64,000 nt of DNA from positions 558,001 through 622,000 of the forward strand of contig CAWCCX010000016.1 of the NCBI GenBank assembly GCA_963794155.1, written 5' to 3'. The number at the start of each line of letters is the position of its first letter. Position 1 is the stretch's first letter. The stretch comes from Roseiarcus sp963794155. GTDB lineage: Bacteria; Pseudomonadota; Alphaproteobacteria; Rhizobiales; Beijerinckiaceae. The notes under the pieces were generated by a model. That model searched no databases and was not told where the DNA came from. It saw only the letters and a program-made list of their open reading frames with translations. The position numbers and the translations under genes are program-made. Positions 28,475 through 36,944 of the stretch are shown here, piece by piece.

Positions 28475-28738
28475 TCAACAGATGAAAGCTCCTGCCGCGG
28501 TCGTGACGAGGAAATCGGCCTTTAGCCGCGCCGCCTCTTGGTTTCGTGCGAGCGCGCTCAATCGACGCGCTTCGGGATCGATGCGTTTGTCACGACGCGG
28601 GAATGACAGGATTGCGGCCGTTGGCGGCGCAAGGCGGATGACATTTCCGCATTCGCTCGATTTCGCCAATTTTTGGAGTTTACGAACGCGACCGAGACGA
28701 ATTCGCTCGGGCTCCATCGCGAAGATTTTGCCGCTCAT
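28475..28738 (-). pseudogene. Unknown gene truncated at its 3' end by the IS21 element
   Basis: A frame with a strong GGGAGG site 6 bases before ATG (MSGKIFAMEPERIRLGRVRK) runs into the right end of the IS. The last native codons are AGAFI; the Cys codon and the stop come from the element. The basic, alpha-helical N terminus is not recognised. The good ribosome-binding site suggests it was a real gene. Confidence 0.5.
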
Positions 28739-29850
28739 ATACCGCCTCCCAATCGAGAGGCGGACGAATTAGAGCTTGCAATTTCGGGAGGATTTTTGTA
28801 TTCGAACTTTGTCACTTCGATCACTCTGATGGAACGGGGTTATCGGATTGGAGGCGACGGGAAATCGCCTTCTATGGAACTGCAAACCCCCGCTTTTGCC
28901 GAGCGGGGGTTTCTCCGTTTTAGGCGGTCATGTCGTTTGCTTCGCCCGGCGATTGCGCTTTCGTCATTGCCCATTCCCGCAAGACGTTCTGGACGACTAG
29001 GCTGCGCGTAACTCCGCGTTGCTGCGATGCCGCGATGCCGCGTCCACGGCTTCGAAAGTCTCAACGTCAAGGGCCGTCGTCACCGGATAGGAAAAGCGCC
29101 GACCCGATCCCCGCGGCTGACGGCGGAGTTGGTTGGGCAGGCCGCGATGGCGCTCTCCCTTCGAGTGGGCGGCGAAACTCGCATCGGTACTCTCTCGCAA
29201 ACTCATAGTGGCCTCGTGCTTCCTGACGAGACTTCTACTTAGCACTAGATGAAAGCCTTGACCAAACAGAAAAACCTTGCTTGGCATATAAAATACTATT
29301 GGAAGAACATTTTAAACAGTATCAGCGCAACATTATCTGCATTGTTCAACGTTATATCTCTTGCCTATTGGTTGGACTATTGCCGACACTATCAATACCG
29401 ATTTGCACCGAGCGTCCAATTCGCGTTCGTGAACTTCTGCATCGGAACTATCAACTATCTCTATCCTACTTGCGCCAGGCATCCGGTTTGTATTCTGGAA
29501 TCCCATGCCGGAAGCGGAGGGTTTGGGGGTCTGGCGAGTGTCAGGATCGCGCCATGCTATGGTTTGGCTAACCGCCAACGAGCGCGTGGCCCTCACGGTG
29601 TTTGCCGATCTGGCGCATGAGTCCCGCTGTCGGGCGATTCGCCCCGTACGCCTCGCCGTCACGCGTCAGGTCCTCGCCGCTTGCGCCGCCGGCCTCAGCG
29701 CCGTCGGAGAAAGAAAAAAGAAAATGAGCAAATTCGGCGACTACAAGTACACGAAACAAGCTTATGCGATAAATGACAGGAGCGCTCAGCTTACGAACCT
29801 GCTGAGTAGCTGTTATCATTCGTTCAGTTAGACTCAGCTTGGCAGGCCAT
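28739..29850. other. 1.1-kb gap, partly AT-rich, without a supported gene
   Basis: 28739-29240 is GC-rich with a strong hairpin at 28884. From about 29245 to 29470 the composition drops to about 40 percent GC, unlike the rest of the window. A 123-codon plus frame starting at 29249 (MKALTKQKNLAWHIKYYW) is open but crosses the composition change and has no site for ribosomes. A second frame ending at 29831 (KKKMSKFGDYKYTKQAYAIN) is also unconvincing. These look like gene remains. Confidence 0.4.
28884..28912. terminator. Strong symmetric hairpin
   Basis: AAACCCCCGCT, seven-base loop, AGCGGGGGTTT, followed by TCTCCGTTTT. The stem is perfect and works as a terminator on either strand. Confidence 0.75.
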
Positions 29851-30530
29851 ATGCAGAACCTCCTGCTTACTGGTGCGGGCTTCAGTTACAACTGGGGGGG
29901 GGCTATCTTGGCGTCAGAGGTGTTTGAGTTTCTGTTGTCAGTGACCGATGGAGACCACGATCTCCGCGGTCTCCTGTGGCGGGACCACCAGCTCGGCTTG
30001 GGCTTCGAAGATATGCTTGCAAATCTTCAGAGCGAGTTTGAGACGAAATGGACTGCCCAAGGCGAGCAGGATTTGAGAAATCTGACTTCAGCAGTGCAAA
30101 AAATGTTCGGCAGCATGGGACTTGCTTTTTCCCAAACACAATTCGAGCCGGAGCTCCCCGGCCCCAAGTTAGGAGTTGTTAGATTTCTGGCCAAGTTTGA
30201 CGTCATCTTCACTCTAAATCAAGACACTCTTTTAGAGCAAAAGTATATTCCGATAGCAAATCATGATATATTTCCACAATCTCTTCAATATCCCGGCTAT
30301 AAAGGGTATACCGTCCAGGTATTACTCACGCATATGATACCGCTAATTTTGGCCCGCTGGCAGATCGAATTGCGTCTCTGCCTGTTGATCGCATTAGAGA
30401 TGCCATTGTCGGAGCGTCACGGCGTCCGCTTCTCAAAGCCCTCTCGGGTCGAGACCTTGTTGAGCTAAACAAGTTCAACCGATTCCTCCGGACCCCTCTT
30501 GTTACCGCGATTCGTCGGGGAGCCCTCTGA
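29851..30530 (+). pseudogene. SIR2-like (NAD+-hydrolase type) protein gene, frameshifted
   Basis: From MQNLLLTGAGFSYNWGG the protein has the SIR2-like nucleotide motif GAGFS (8-12) and the FTLNQDTLLE motif (N123, D125), as in defence proteins that deplete NAD+ during phage infection. At about 30303 the sensible sequence moves to another frame, reading VYRPGITHAYDTANFGPLAD and continuing to LRTPLVTAIRRGAL with a stop at 30530. The original frame instead runs as unlike sequence to 30468. The gene has lower GC than the core. No second effector or sensor gene is adjacent, so the system type cannot be named. Confidence 0.7.
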
Positions 30531-30601
30531 CCCTCAGTCCAACCGCGTGTGGTGCTGAGGCTCCATTTCGAACTCCCGTATGCGCCGCCAGAAAAGGTAT
30601 G

Positions 30602-30675
30602 GCTACTGCCGGGCTATTGCCGGAGCTATCTACGCCCTATGTTGCGAGCGTTATGCGCGTCGCCCATGTCCCCCC
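30602..30675 (-). repeat. 74-bp inverted repeat, right copy (island boundary)
   Basis: Exact reverse complement of 17012-17085. It is followed at 30676 by TTTAGTTGGTTTTGCTTGG, the same T/G-type sequence found next to the left copy but on the other side relative to the repeat. The rest of the 30531-30983 gap contains no supported gene. Confidence 0.9.
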
Positions 30676-30983
30676 TTTAGTTGGTTTTGCTTGGCCTTAT
30701 TCGTCCGAATCGGGACTTTTCAATGGGTTGCAGCGGAGAAAAATAAAATCCCCTCTCTTTTTGACTCGCCCAGGCATCCCGCAAGAGGCGGGCTCGATCC
30801 GGCCAAGAAGAAAGCTATAACACCGAATTCAGATTTTCGCAAGAGATTTCTCGGATTTCTGATTCGCGGCCTCGGCTGCGGCGATTCCGACCGGACGCCG
30901 CATGCGCTAGGGTCGCGACCGAGACGGCGACGGTCAACGACCGGCGATTGAGTCCGGTCCGTGGAAGACGCGGAGAAAGCGGG

Positions 30984-31991
30984 ATGGCGGGGAAGAGCTG
31001 GGACCGAGTGCCGATCGACGCCCAGAGCATCGACGCTCCGCTGTCGCGAGCGGCCATTTTTCTCGTGCTCACCGTCGCAAGCGGAGAGGCCGCACTGGCG
31101 CAGGCGGCCTCGGTCCTCGGCGGCCTCGACGATCTCGTCAAGACGGTTGGATTCCGCGATCTCCGGGGCCGACTGTCGTGCATCGCCGGGATCGGCCGCG
31201 AGCTCTGGGATCGTCTCGACCCGCAGAAGCGGCCGCAGGAACTGAGGCCGTTCGCGCCAATCAAGGGACCGGTTCATGCGGCGCCGTCGACGCCGGGCGA
31301 CCTGCTCTTCCATATCCGGGCCGAACGTCCCGATCTGTGCTTCGAGTTCGAACGCCTTCTCATCGACAGTCTCGGCGCCGGCGTGACCGTCGTCGACGAA
31401 GTCTCGGGCTTTCGCTATTTCGACGCCCGCGACCTTCTCGGCTTTGTCGACGGCACCGCCAACCCGAACGGCGACGACCTGCCCGCCTCGTCGCTGGTCG
31501 GCGACGAAGACCCGGACTTCGCCGGCGGCAGCTATGTCGTGGTGCAAAAATACCTGCACGATCTTGCCGCATGGGGCCGGATCCCGACGCCTGTGCAGGA
31601 GACGATCATCGGCCGCACCAAGATCGACAACATCGAAATCGATGACGACGACGCGCCGCGAAAATCGCACAAGTCGCTGGCCACGATCGTCGACGCCGAT
31701 GGAACCGAACATGACATCCTGCGCGACAACATGCCGTTCGGCCGCCCAGGACGACAGGAGTTCGGGACCTACTTCATCGGTTATTCCCGCTATCTTTGGG
31801 TGATCGAGAAGATGCTGGAGCGGATGTTTGTCGGCGACCCGCCGGGCGCCTACGACCGCATGCTCGATGTCTCGACGCCGCATACCGGCGCGACATTCTT
31901 CGCGCCGGCCCGCGCCATGCTGCAAACGCTGGCTCAAGCGGCGCCGAAGAAGCCTGCGGCCGCTCAATCGGGTGCGGCGCCGCCGCATTGA
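30984..31991 (+). CDS. Dye-decolourising (DyP-type) heme peroxidase
   Basis: 335 residues. GFVDGTANP holds the family GXXDG motif with the distal aspartate (D156). DDAPRKSHKSL supplies a likely proximal histidine, and DNMPFGRPGRQEFGTYFIGYSR the distal arginine region and heme pocket. It resembles YfeX/DyP-B cytosolic enzymes; no Tat signal is visible. The ATG at 30984 follows GGAGAAAGCGGG and is preferred over an earlier in-frame GTG-type start at 30948. It lies just outside the island repeat, as a single gene. Confidence 0.9.
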   Translation: MAGKSWDRVPIDAQSIDAPLSRAAIFLVLTVASGEAALAQAASVLGGLDDLVKTVGFRDLRGRLSCIAGIGRELWDRLDPQKRPQELRPFAPIKGPVHAAPSTPGDLLFHIRAERPDLCFEFERLLIDSLGAGVTVVDEVSGFRYFDARDLLGFVDGTANPNGDDLPASSLVGDEDPDFAGGSYVVVQKYLHDLAAWGRIPTPVQETIIGRTKIDNIEIDDDDAPRKSHKSLATIVDADGTEHDILRDNMPFGRPGRQEFGTYFIGYSRYLWVIEKMLERMFVGDPPGAYDRMLDVSTPHTGATFFAPARAMLQTLAQAAPKKPAAAQSGAAPPH

Positions 31992-32235
31992 AGCCGGCGG
32001 CGACTGGCGACCGGGCCGCCTCACCGACGGGCGTCGCACATAGTGCGACGCCGATCATGGCCGAGCTTGCAACATTCCGCTACTCCACGTGAGTTGTTTG
32101 GAACTGTAGGGATATCTTCTTTTGCGTCTTGCGTTAGAGTATTCCGGCATCATGGCACGAACGCCCTAAGCGATTTAGTCGCCAATTTCCGGACTCCCAT
32201 TGCGCGATCAAGCGCGAGGAGTCAGGAATAGCGGC

Positions 32236-32904
32236 ATGTCGCGTCTTCAATTTTTCGCCGAACTATCGAGACAACGATTTGTGCGTTTGCTCGTCTTTCT
32301 GTGGGCGGCGAGCGGCGTATGGGACCTGGCACTTTCGGAATGGATCCCCGAAGCATACTCAAAAAACTTGCCGCGGGCCTATCAAGTAATTGCCATGACA
32401 ACTGGACTCCTCTCATGGCAGATTTGGATCGTTGCAGGCGCGCTGATCTTCGCGTTCGCGTGCTTGGAATATGCCGTCCGGCGCGCGCGTGCCGCGGATT
32501 GGTCACCATTGCCGAGTATGGCCTCTCCCGCTACGCCAAACTTCAATTACACACCCGCACTATCTGCTGACAATCGTACTATTGTTGATCCTGGGTACAT
32601 TGTTAAATTATGTCTGGATAAGACTGATCTACAAATCAGGGCGCTAACGACACCGTATATCGGCAAGGTACTGACCGTTACGGGCCGCGTTACAAAGATC
32701 CGCGACCGAGTGCGGCAAAAAGAGATTCATGTCGAATTGGCCTGCGCGGGTGATGTCAATATAGAGGCGCACTTTAGGGTGGACGATCTGATGGTGCTAA
32801 CGCAAGTTACTATAGATACAATTATCACTGTTCAAGGTATCTTCGATGGCATCCGATTTGGCGTTGTCATAATCATTAGGTGCGCCGTGTTACAGATTGC
32901 CTAG
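32236..32904 (+). CDS. Membrane protein with a C-terminal OB-fold-like domain
   Basis: 222 residues from MSRLQFFAELSRQRFV, with GGAG upstream. Two membrane segments (about 13-30 and 55-76) are followed by a beta-rich region, IGKVLTVTGRVTKIRD ... IDTIITVQGIF, resembling the tRNA_anti-like OB fold of small envelope proteins. Function unknown. Codon use is less GC-rich than neighbours, suggesting transfer. Confidence 0.6.
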   Translation: MSRLQFFAELSRQRFVRLLVFLWAASGVWDLALSEWIPEAYSKNLPRAYQVIAMTTGLLSWQIWIVAGALIFAFACLEYAVRRARAADWSPLPSMASPATPNFNYTPALSADNRTIVDPGYIVKLCLDKTDLQIRALTTPYIGKVLTVTGRVTKIRDRVRQKEIHVELACAGDVNIEAHFRVDDLMVLTQVTIDTIITVQGIFDGIRFGVVIIIRCAVLQIA

Positions 32905-32988
32905 TGTTAAATATCCTCCAGTCTGACATATGCACGACCAGCGGCGGCGCAATCTTCTTCAGCCCTTCGACCGCAACGGCTTTTACCG

Positions 32989-33249
32989 GGGCCTGACCGT
33001 CCAGCGCCGGATGCCGCCTGGGCAGATTTCGAGCGGGACGGAGACAAGAATGCTCTCGCGGCCAAGCAGGCGCTGTTCTTCCGCACCATCTTCGCGCCGA
33101 CGCTGGCGGGGGCGCTGGAGCGCAGTGACGCTGCGGAACGGCGCCTTGCGTTCTTCGATCGGCTGGAGAGTGGGCTCAGACGGCGTTTGGCCGAGCAGCC
33201 GCAGCCGATCCACTCGAGCGCAGAGACGCTTGTCCTCGCCAAGAGCCAG
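32989..33249 (+). pseudogene. Internal fragment of an unidentified gene
   Basis: In one frame the stretch reads as a coherent amphipathic protein (PDAAWADFERDGDKNALAAK, then FFRTIFAPTLAGALERS and RLAFFDRLESGLRRRLAEQ) with alphaproteobacterial codon bias. It has no start upstream, and homology-like character stops near 33249. It looks like a remnant. Family not recognised. The remainder of 32905-33317 is non-coding. Confidence 0.4.
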
Positions 33250-33317
33250 GACACGCGACGACCTAGAACAACTCGCGTTCAGGTGGAATGTAATTCTCAT
33301 CGGAAGGCTTATCGCTC

Positions 33318-34118
33318 ATGGGCGCGGCTCCTAAGCGTAGACGTATTTTCTGCGACGATCCGACGAAGCTCACCAAGGAACATCTGTGGTCAAAGTGGAC
33401 GCGGCAGCTCGTTCGCCACGACGCGTTGAAGCATGAGCACGCAAATCAGGTCTTCAACGTAGGCGCCGTTGACCGCACGGTGAAGACCATCGGCGGGGAC
33501 GTGCGCAACCGAGGGATCAGGGCTGTCTGCAAAAGGTGCAACAGCGGGTGGATGAGTTCGGTCGAGGAGTGGGCCAAGCCCGCGCTCATACCCTTGATAA
33601 ATGGCACCGCCAGCTTCCTAGATCATGACAGCCAAAGGGCAGTCGCGACCTGGATTGCGATGAAAACAATGGTCGCCGAGTATTTGGACCCGTCCAAGGT
33701 TGCCATCACGCTAGGCGAGCGGCAATTCTTGCGCGACCAGAGACTTGCGCCCTCAGCAAATTGGCGAATTTGGATCGGCAACTATGAGCGGACGAAATGG
33801 GCTGGCCAATGGGTTCATGGTTCCCATGGCCTTACGCTCCTAAATCGTATTGCAGAGCGAGACCCGAAAATCCCGAATACGCAAACTACGACATTCGTAG
33901 TCGGAAAGCTCTATGCTCACGTATTCAGCAGCGAGATTATCAGCCTCGTCAACCAAGTCTCGCTCGGCCCGAAGGCCATCGGCAAGATGGCCCGCGTCTG
34001 GCCCATCCAAGAGGACTTCATCGCGTGGCCGACCAATGCCCTCGACGACAGCGACGCCGACGTGATGGCGTCGGCAATCTTTGTCAGGCTCAAAGCAAGG
34101 TTCTTTCCGGGCGTATGA
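33318..34118 (+). CDS. HNH-like protein
   Basis: 266 residues. The N-terminal LTKEHLWSKW and the downstream AVCKRCNSGWMSSVEE follow the pattern of an uncharacterised HNH-like family (EH-W-x-K-W and C-x-x-C-N-x-G-W-M). The usual first CxxC is reduced to a single cysteine (IFCDDP), so zinc binding may be incomplete. GGAAGG lies about 9 bases before the ATG. Possibly a nuclease acting on DNA, but no activity can be asserted. It has lower GC than the core, and a dispersed repeat follows it. Confidence 0.55.
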   Translation: MGAAPKRRRIFCDDPTKLTKEHLWSKWTRQLVRHDALKHEHANQVFNVGAVDRTVKTIGGDVRNRGIRAVCKRCNSGWMSSVEEWAKPALIPLINGTASFLDHDSQRAVATWIAMKTMVAEYLDPSKVAITLGERQFLRDQRLAPSANWRIWIGNYERTKWAGQWVHGSHGLTLLNRIAERDPKIPNTQTTTFVVGKLYAHVFSSEIISLVNQVSLGPKAIGKMARVWPIQEDFIAWPTNALDDSDADVMASAIFVRLKARFFPGV

Positions 34119-34200
34119 GTCTGCGGGCGCGCCAGCCGGAAACGGTGGCCGAATGGCTAGAGGCATTTGGTCCTACGTCAAGTATAGTTGCTGGTGGTAT

Positions 34201-34328
34201 CGTCATTGCGAGGAGCCATAGGCGTCGAAAGACGCCGGTCTTTCACGGACTATGGCGACGAAGCAATCCAGGAGTCGTCGGGCGCCCCACGTTCCCCTGG
34301 ATTGCTTCGTCTCACGCTCGCAATGACG
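34201..34328. repeat. Dispersed intergenic repeat, copy 1
   Basis: It starts CGTCATTGCGAGGAGC and ends CTCGCAATGACG, with internal GAAGCAATCCAGG and CCTGGATTGCTTCGT arms, so the whole unit can fold on itself. A second copy of the same type is at 43358-43487. The rest of 34119-34535 shows no gene. Confidence 0.8.
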
Positions 34329-34535
34329 GCTGCGTCGCCACTTCAACGCGACGACCTAGCACCGCGTTACCCGAGTAATCGCCACTCGAAGGAGGCGCGC
34401 AGCGTCGGTCAGCTTTGGAGCAACAACCGAATCCAGGCGTCCTCCAACCAGCATTGGAAGGCCACCGGCGACCAGCCTGGCTGTTCGACCAACAGCAGAT
34501 AGAACTCCGGCGAGTTCATGCTCCAATGCGGACCC

Positions 34536-35213
34536 CTAGACCCCGAGCAGCGCGGCGCACGCCGCCGCGAGTTCGTCGAAGTGCGAGATCACCCGGTCCG
34601 GCCCGAGCTCGGCTACGGGCGCGTCGGCATAGCCGAAGTCGACCGCGATCACCGGCAGGCCGGCGGCGCGGGCGGTTTTGATGTCGGTCGCCGAATCGCC
34701 GACCATGATTGCGCGCCCGCGTGCGCCGCCGGAGGCGGCGATTGTCTTCAGGAGCGGCGCGGGGTCCGGCTTGCCGATTCCGAACGTGTCCTGGCCGCAG
34801 ACGAAGGCGAAACGGTCGGCGATCCCGAGCTTTGCGATCAGCAGCTTGGCCAAGCTTTCAATCTTGTTGGTGCAGACCGCCTGCACCCAGCCAGCGCGCG
34901 CAAACGCCGCGAGCGCCTTTTCGACGCCTGGATAGAGCCGGGTGCGATCGGCGATATGGACCTCGTAGTGCTCAAGATAATCGGCAAACAGCGCCTCAAG
35001 AGTTTGCGGGTCGAGGGTTTTGCCCGAAGCGGCGAAGCCGCGCACAATCAGCGCCCGCGCGCCGGCGCCAAGCAGCGAACCGGCGCTTTCCACTGGTAAT
35101 GGCGCAAGGCCTTCTCTTCCGAGCAGGTAATTGAGGGTGCCGACCAAATCCTCGGCCGTGTCGGCGAGCGTGCCGTCGAGATCATAGACGATGGTCGGAG
35201 CTTGCATCGCCAT
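34536..35213 (-). CDS. gph: Phosphoglycolate phosphatase (HAD superfamily)
   Basis: 225 residues. HAD motif I is IVYDLDGTLADT, motif II is in AVCTNKIES, and motif III/IV in GKPDPAPLL and IMVGDSATDIKTARAAG. This matches Gph, which dephosphorylates 2-phosphoglycolate formed during DNA repair or by oxygenation. The ATG at 35213 overlaps the stop of the upstream ymdB-like gene by one base; a longer open frame to 35618 is not coding in this frame. The second ATG at 35207 is also possible. Confidence 0.88.
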   Translation of the reverse strand: MAMQAPTIVYDLDGTLADTAEDLVGTLNYLLGREGLAPLPVESAGSLLGAGARALIVRGFAASGKTLDPQTLEALFADYLEHYEVHIADRTRLYPGVEKALAAFARAGWVQAVCTNKIESLAKLLIAKLGIADRFAFVCGQDTFGIGKPDPAPLLKTIAASGGARGRAIMVGDSATDIKTARAAGLPVIAVDFGYADAPVAELGPDRVISHFDELAAACAALLGV

Positions 35214-36034
35214 CAGGTCCAGAAATCGGGCTCGGCCGGCTCCAGAAGACCGCCGATCCTGACCGGGGCGATGGCTTTCGTTAAGCCGTCGGGGCCGATC
35301 TCGGCCGCGATGGCGCACAGCGTCGCCGGCCCCAAAGCCGGCTCGAAGCGGCCGGAGGGAATGCGGAGCGTGAATCGGCGCAACGGCTCCTCCTTTTCCA
35401 TCCCGATCACGGAGTCGTAGTCGCCAGTCATGCCGACGTCGGTGATGAACCCGGTGCCTCCGGCCAGGATTCGATGATCGGCGCTGGGCGCATGGGTATG
35501 GGTGCCGACGATGAGGCTCGCCTTGCCGTCGACGAGATGAGCGGCCGCCCATTTCTCGCTCGTCGCCTCGGCGTGGAAGTCGACGATCGACGCGTCGCAC
35601 CCTTGGCCCAACGGACAAACCCCGAGCTCGCGCTTGACGGCGGCGAAAGGATCGTCGAGCGCGTCCATGAAGATGCGGCCAAGCACGTTGACGACGAGGA
35701 GCCGCGCGCCCTTGGCGTTCTCGATGACCGCCGCACCCCGTCCCGGCGTGCCCGGCGGGAAATTGACCGGGCGGATCAGGCGCGGCTGACGCTCGATGAA
35801 CACGAGCGCCTCGCGCTGATCGAAGGCGTGATTGCCGAGCGTCACCGCGTCGACGCCGACGGCGAGGAATTCCTCGAAAATCGCTTCGGTGACGCCAAAG
35901 CCGCCGGCGGCGTTCTCGCCATTGACGATGACGAAATCGAGCCCCCAGCGGGAGCGCAGAATCGGAACCTGCTCGAGGAGGGCGGCGCGGCCAGACCGCC
36001 CGACGATGTCGCCGATGAAGAGCAGGCGGATCAT
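35213..36034 (-). CDS. YmdB-family metallophosphoesterase (TIGR00282)
   Basis: 273 residues. Metal-binding motifs are GDIVGRSGR, VNGENAAGGFG, TLGNHAFDQ and VGTHTHAPSADHRIL. Known members are cAMP/phosphodiester hydrolases that affect biofilm and sporulation choice in Bacillus. It sits between the 5-FTHF cyclo-ligase gene (4-bp overlap) and gph (1-bp overlap), so the three form one operon. Confidence 0.92.
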   Translation of the reverse strand: MIRLLFIGDIVGRSGRAALLEQVPILRSRWGLDFVIVNGENAAGGFGVTEAIFEEFLAVGVDAVTLGNHAFDQREALVFIERQPRLIRPVNFPPGTPGRGAAVIENAKGARLLVVNVLGRIFMDALDDPFAAVKRELGVCPLGQGCDASIVDFHAEATSEKWAAAHLVDGKASLIVGTHTHAPSADHRILAGGTGFITDVGMTGDYDSVIGMEKEEPLRRFTLRIPSGRFEPALGPATLCAIAAEIGPDGLTKAIAPVRIGGLLEPAEPDFWT

Positions 36035-36633
36035 CGGGCGGGAAAGAGAATGGTTTCCTGTTCGGTCACGATGGCGTCCAGGCTCTGGTCATGGGCCTCA
36101 TACGGCACCGCGGCGACTTCGCAAACCCCGTAAGCGACGCCAACCGCATGAACGGGCTTCAGCGCGCGTAAGCCGGCGAGGGTCCGGTCGTAATAGCCGG
36201 CCCCGTAGCCGATGCGGTGGCCGCGCCGGTCGAAGCATGCGAGGGGCACGAACAGAAGGTCCGGATCGATCGCGGACGCCCTTTCGAGCGGCTCGGCGAT
36301 CGACATCGCGCCTGGGCGAGTCGGATCGCCTGGCCGCCACAAGCGAAAAGTAAGCGCGGACCCCCGGCCGACCACGACCGGGAGCGCGGTCGTGAAACCT
36401 TCCGCGGCGAGCGCGCGCAAGAGCTCGAGCGTGTCCGGCTCGTCGCGCAGCGGATGAAAGGCGGAAACGGCGCGAGGGCGCCAGAGGCGCGCGAGACGCA
36501 GGCCCTCATCCGCGAGGCGAGGGCTGAAGGCGGCGCGGACGCCCGCCGCCAATCCGCTTCGCCTTGCGAGAGCCGCGCGGCGGAGGGCCGCCTTCGGATC
36601 GGCGTCGGTCGAGATCAAGGGGTTTTTCGCCAA
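36031..36633 (-). CDS. 5-formyltetrahydrofolate cyclo-ligase
   Basis: 200 residues of the folate enzyme that converts 5-formyl-THF to methenyl-THF using ATP. The signature LLFVPLACFDRRGHRIGYGAGYYDRTL (motif region near residue 130) is characteristic, as are the N-terminal ALRRAALARR and the C-terminal VPYEAHDQSLDAIVTEQ. The gene lies directly downstream of a 6S-like RNA, an arrangement found in many proteobacteria, and starts the operon with ymdB-like and gph. Confidence 0.92.
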   Translation of the reverse strand: MAKNPLISTDADPKAALRRAALARRSGLAAGVRAAFSPRLADEGLRLARLWRPRAVSAFHPLRDEPDTLELLRALAAEGFTTALPVVVGRGSALTFRLWRPGDPTRPGAMSIAEPLERASAIDPDLLFVPLACFDRRGHRIGYGAGYYDRTLAGLRALKPVHAVGVAYGVCEVAAVPYEAHDQSLDAIVTEQETILFPAR

Positions 36634-36689
36634 TCCGAAAGCGACGAATAGAGCGCGGAGCCGAGACGGCCGTTGGACGGTGATCCCGG

Positions 36690-36825
36690 GCGCCTACGTA
36701 AGTAGGTGGGAGCCATATGCCGAAGCCCACGAGCCTCGACAGGGACAGCCCCCATGGGGATCGTACGGCCCCGAGGAATGTTGTCCTGACGCGCCACCCA
36801 GCTCCGCAGAGGGTTATGTAGGCGC
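36690..36825 (-). ncRNA. ssrS: 6S RNA candidate
   Basis: On the minus strand, upstream of the cyclo-ligase gene, the 5' end GCGCCTACATAA pairs with the 3' end TTACGTAGGCGC (12 bp, one A-C mismatch). The interior can form a long rod: GGGGCCGTACGATCCCC makes a hairpin, GGCTCCCACCTACTT lies in the 3' half, and a CG-rich central bubble is possible. Size (~136 nt core), shape and position match 6S RNA, which binds RNA polymerase sigma-70 holoenzyme in stationary phase. Exact ends are not known. Confidence 0.65.
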
Positions 36826-36944
36826 TCTGGCGGCGGATTGCCAGCGCGGGGCGCGACGGGCCGGAAAGACTCTCGCCTGGACGTCGCCCGCGTCTATGAT
36901 CGGGCAATGACCCCAAGAGCGCACCGCGCGAGCGTGACCGGACG

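Larger units (their letters stand above)
25981..28480 (-). mobile_element. IS21-family insertion sequence (2.5 kb)
   Basis: The ends are imperfect inverted repeats: TGTCGATTTCCGCTGAGA at the left and, read inward, TGTTGATTTCCACTGAGA at the right, both followed by a TGACCCGGG block and a second GAGAACTGACCC block. Between them are istA and istB. No 4-8 bp target duplication is found (only GAT at both sides), and different genes are truncated at the two ends, so the flank was rearranged or deleted after insertion. Confidence 0.92.

Noticed and set aside
29249..29620. 123-codon plus frame in the AT-rich patch
   Set aside because: Crosses a sharp composition change and lacks a ribosome-binding site and motifs.
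17000..31000. CRISPR array near cas1
   Set aside because: No direct repeats with regular spacing were seen on reading the region; the repeats present are single inverted copies or short hairpins.
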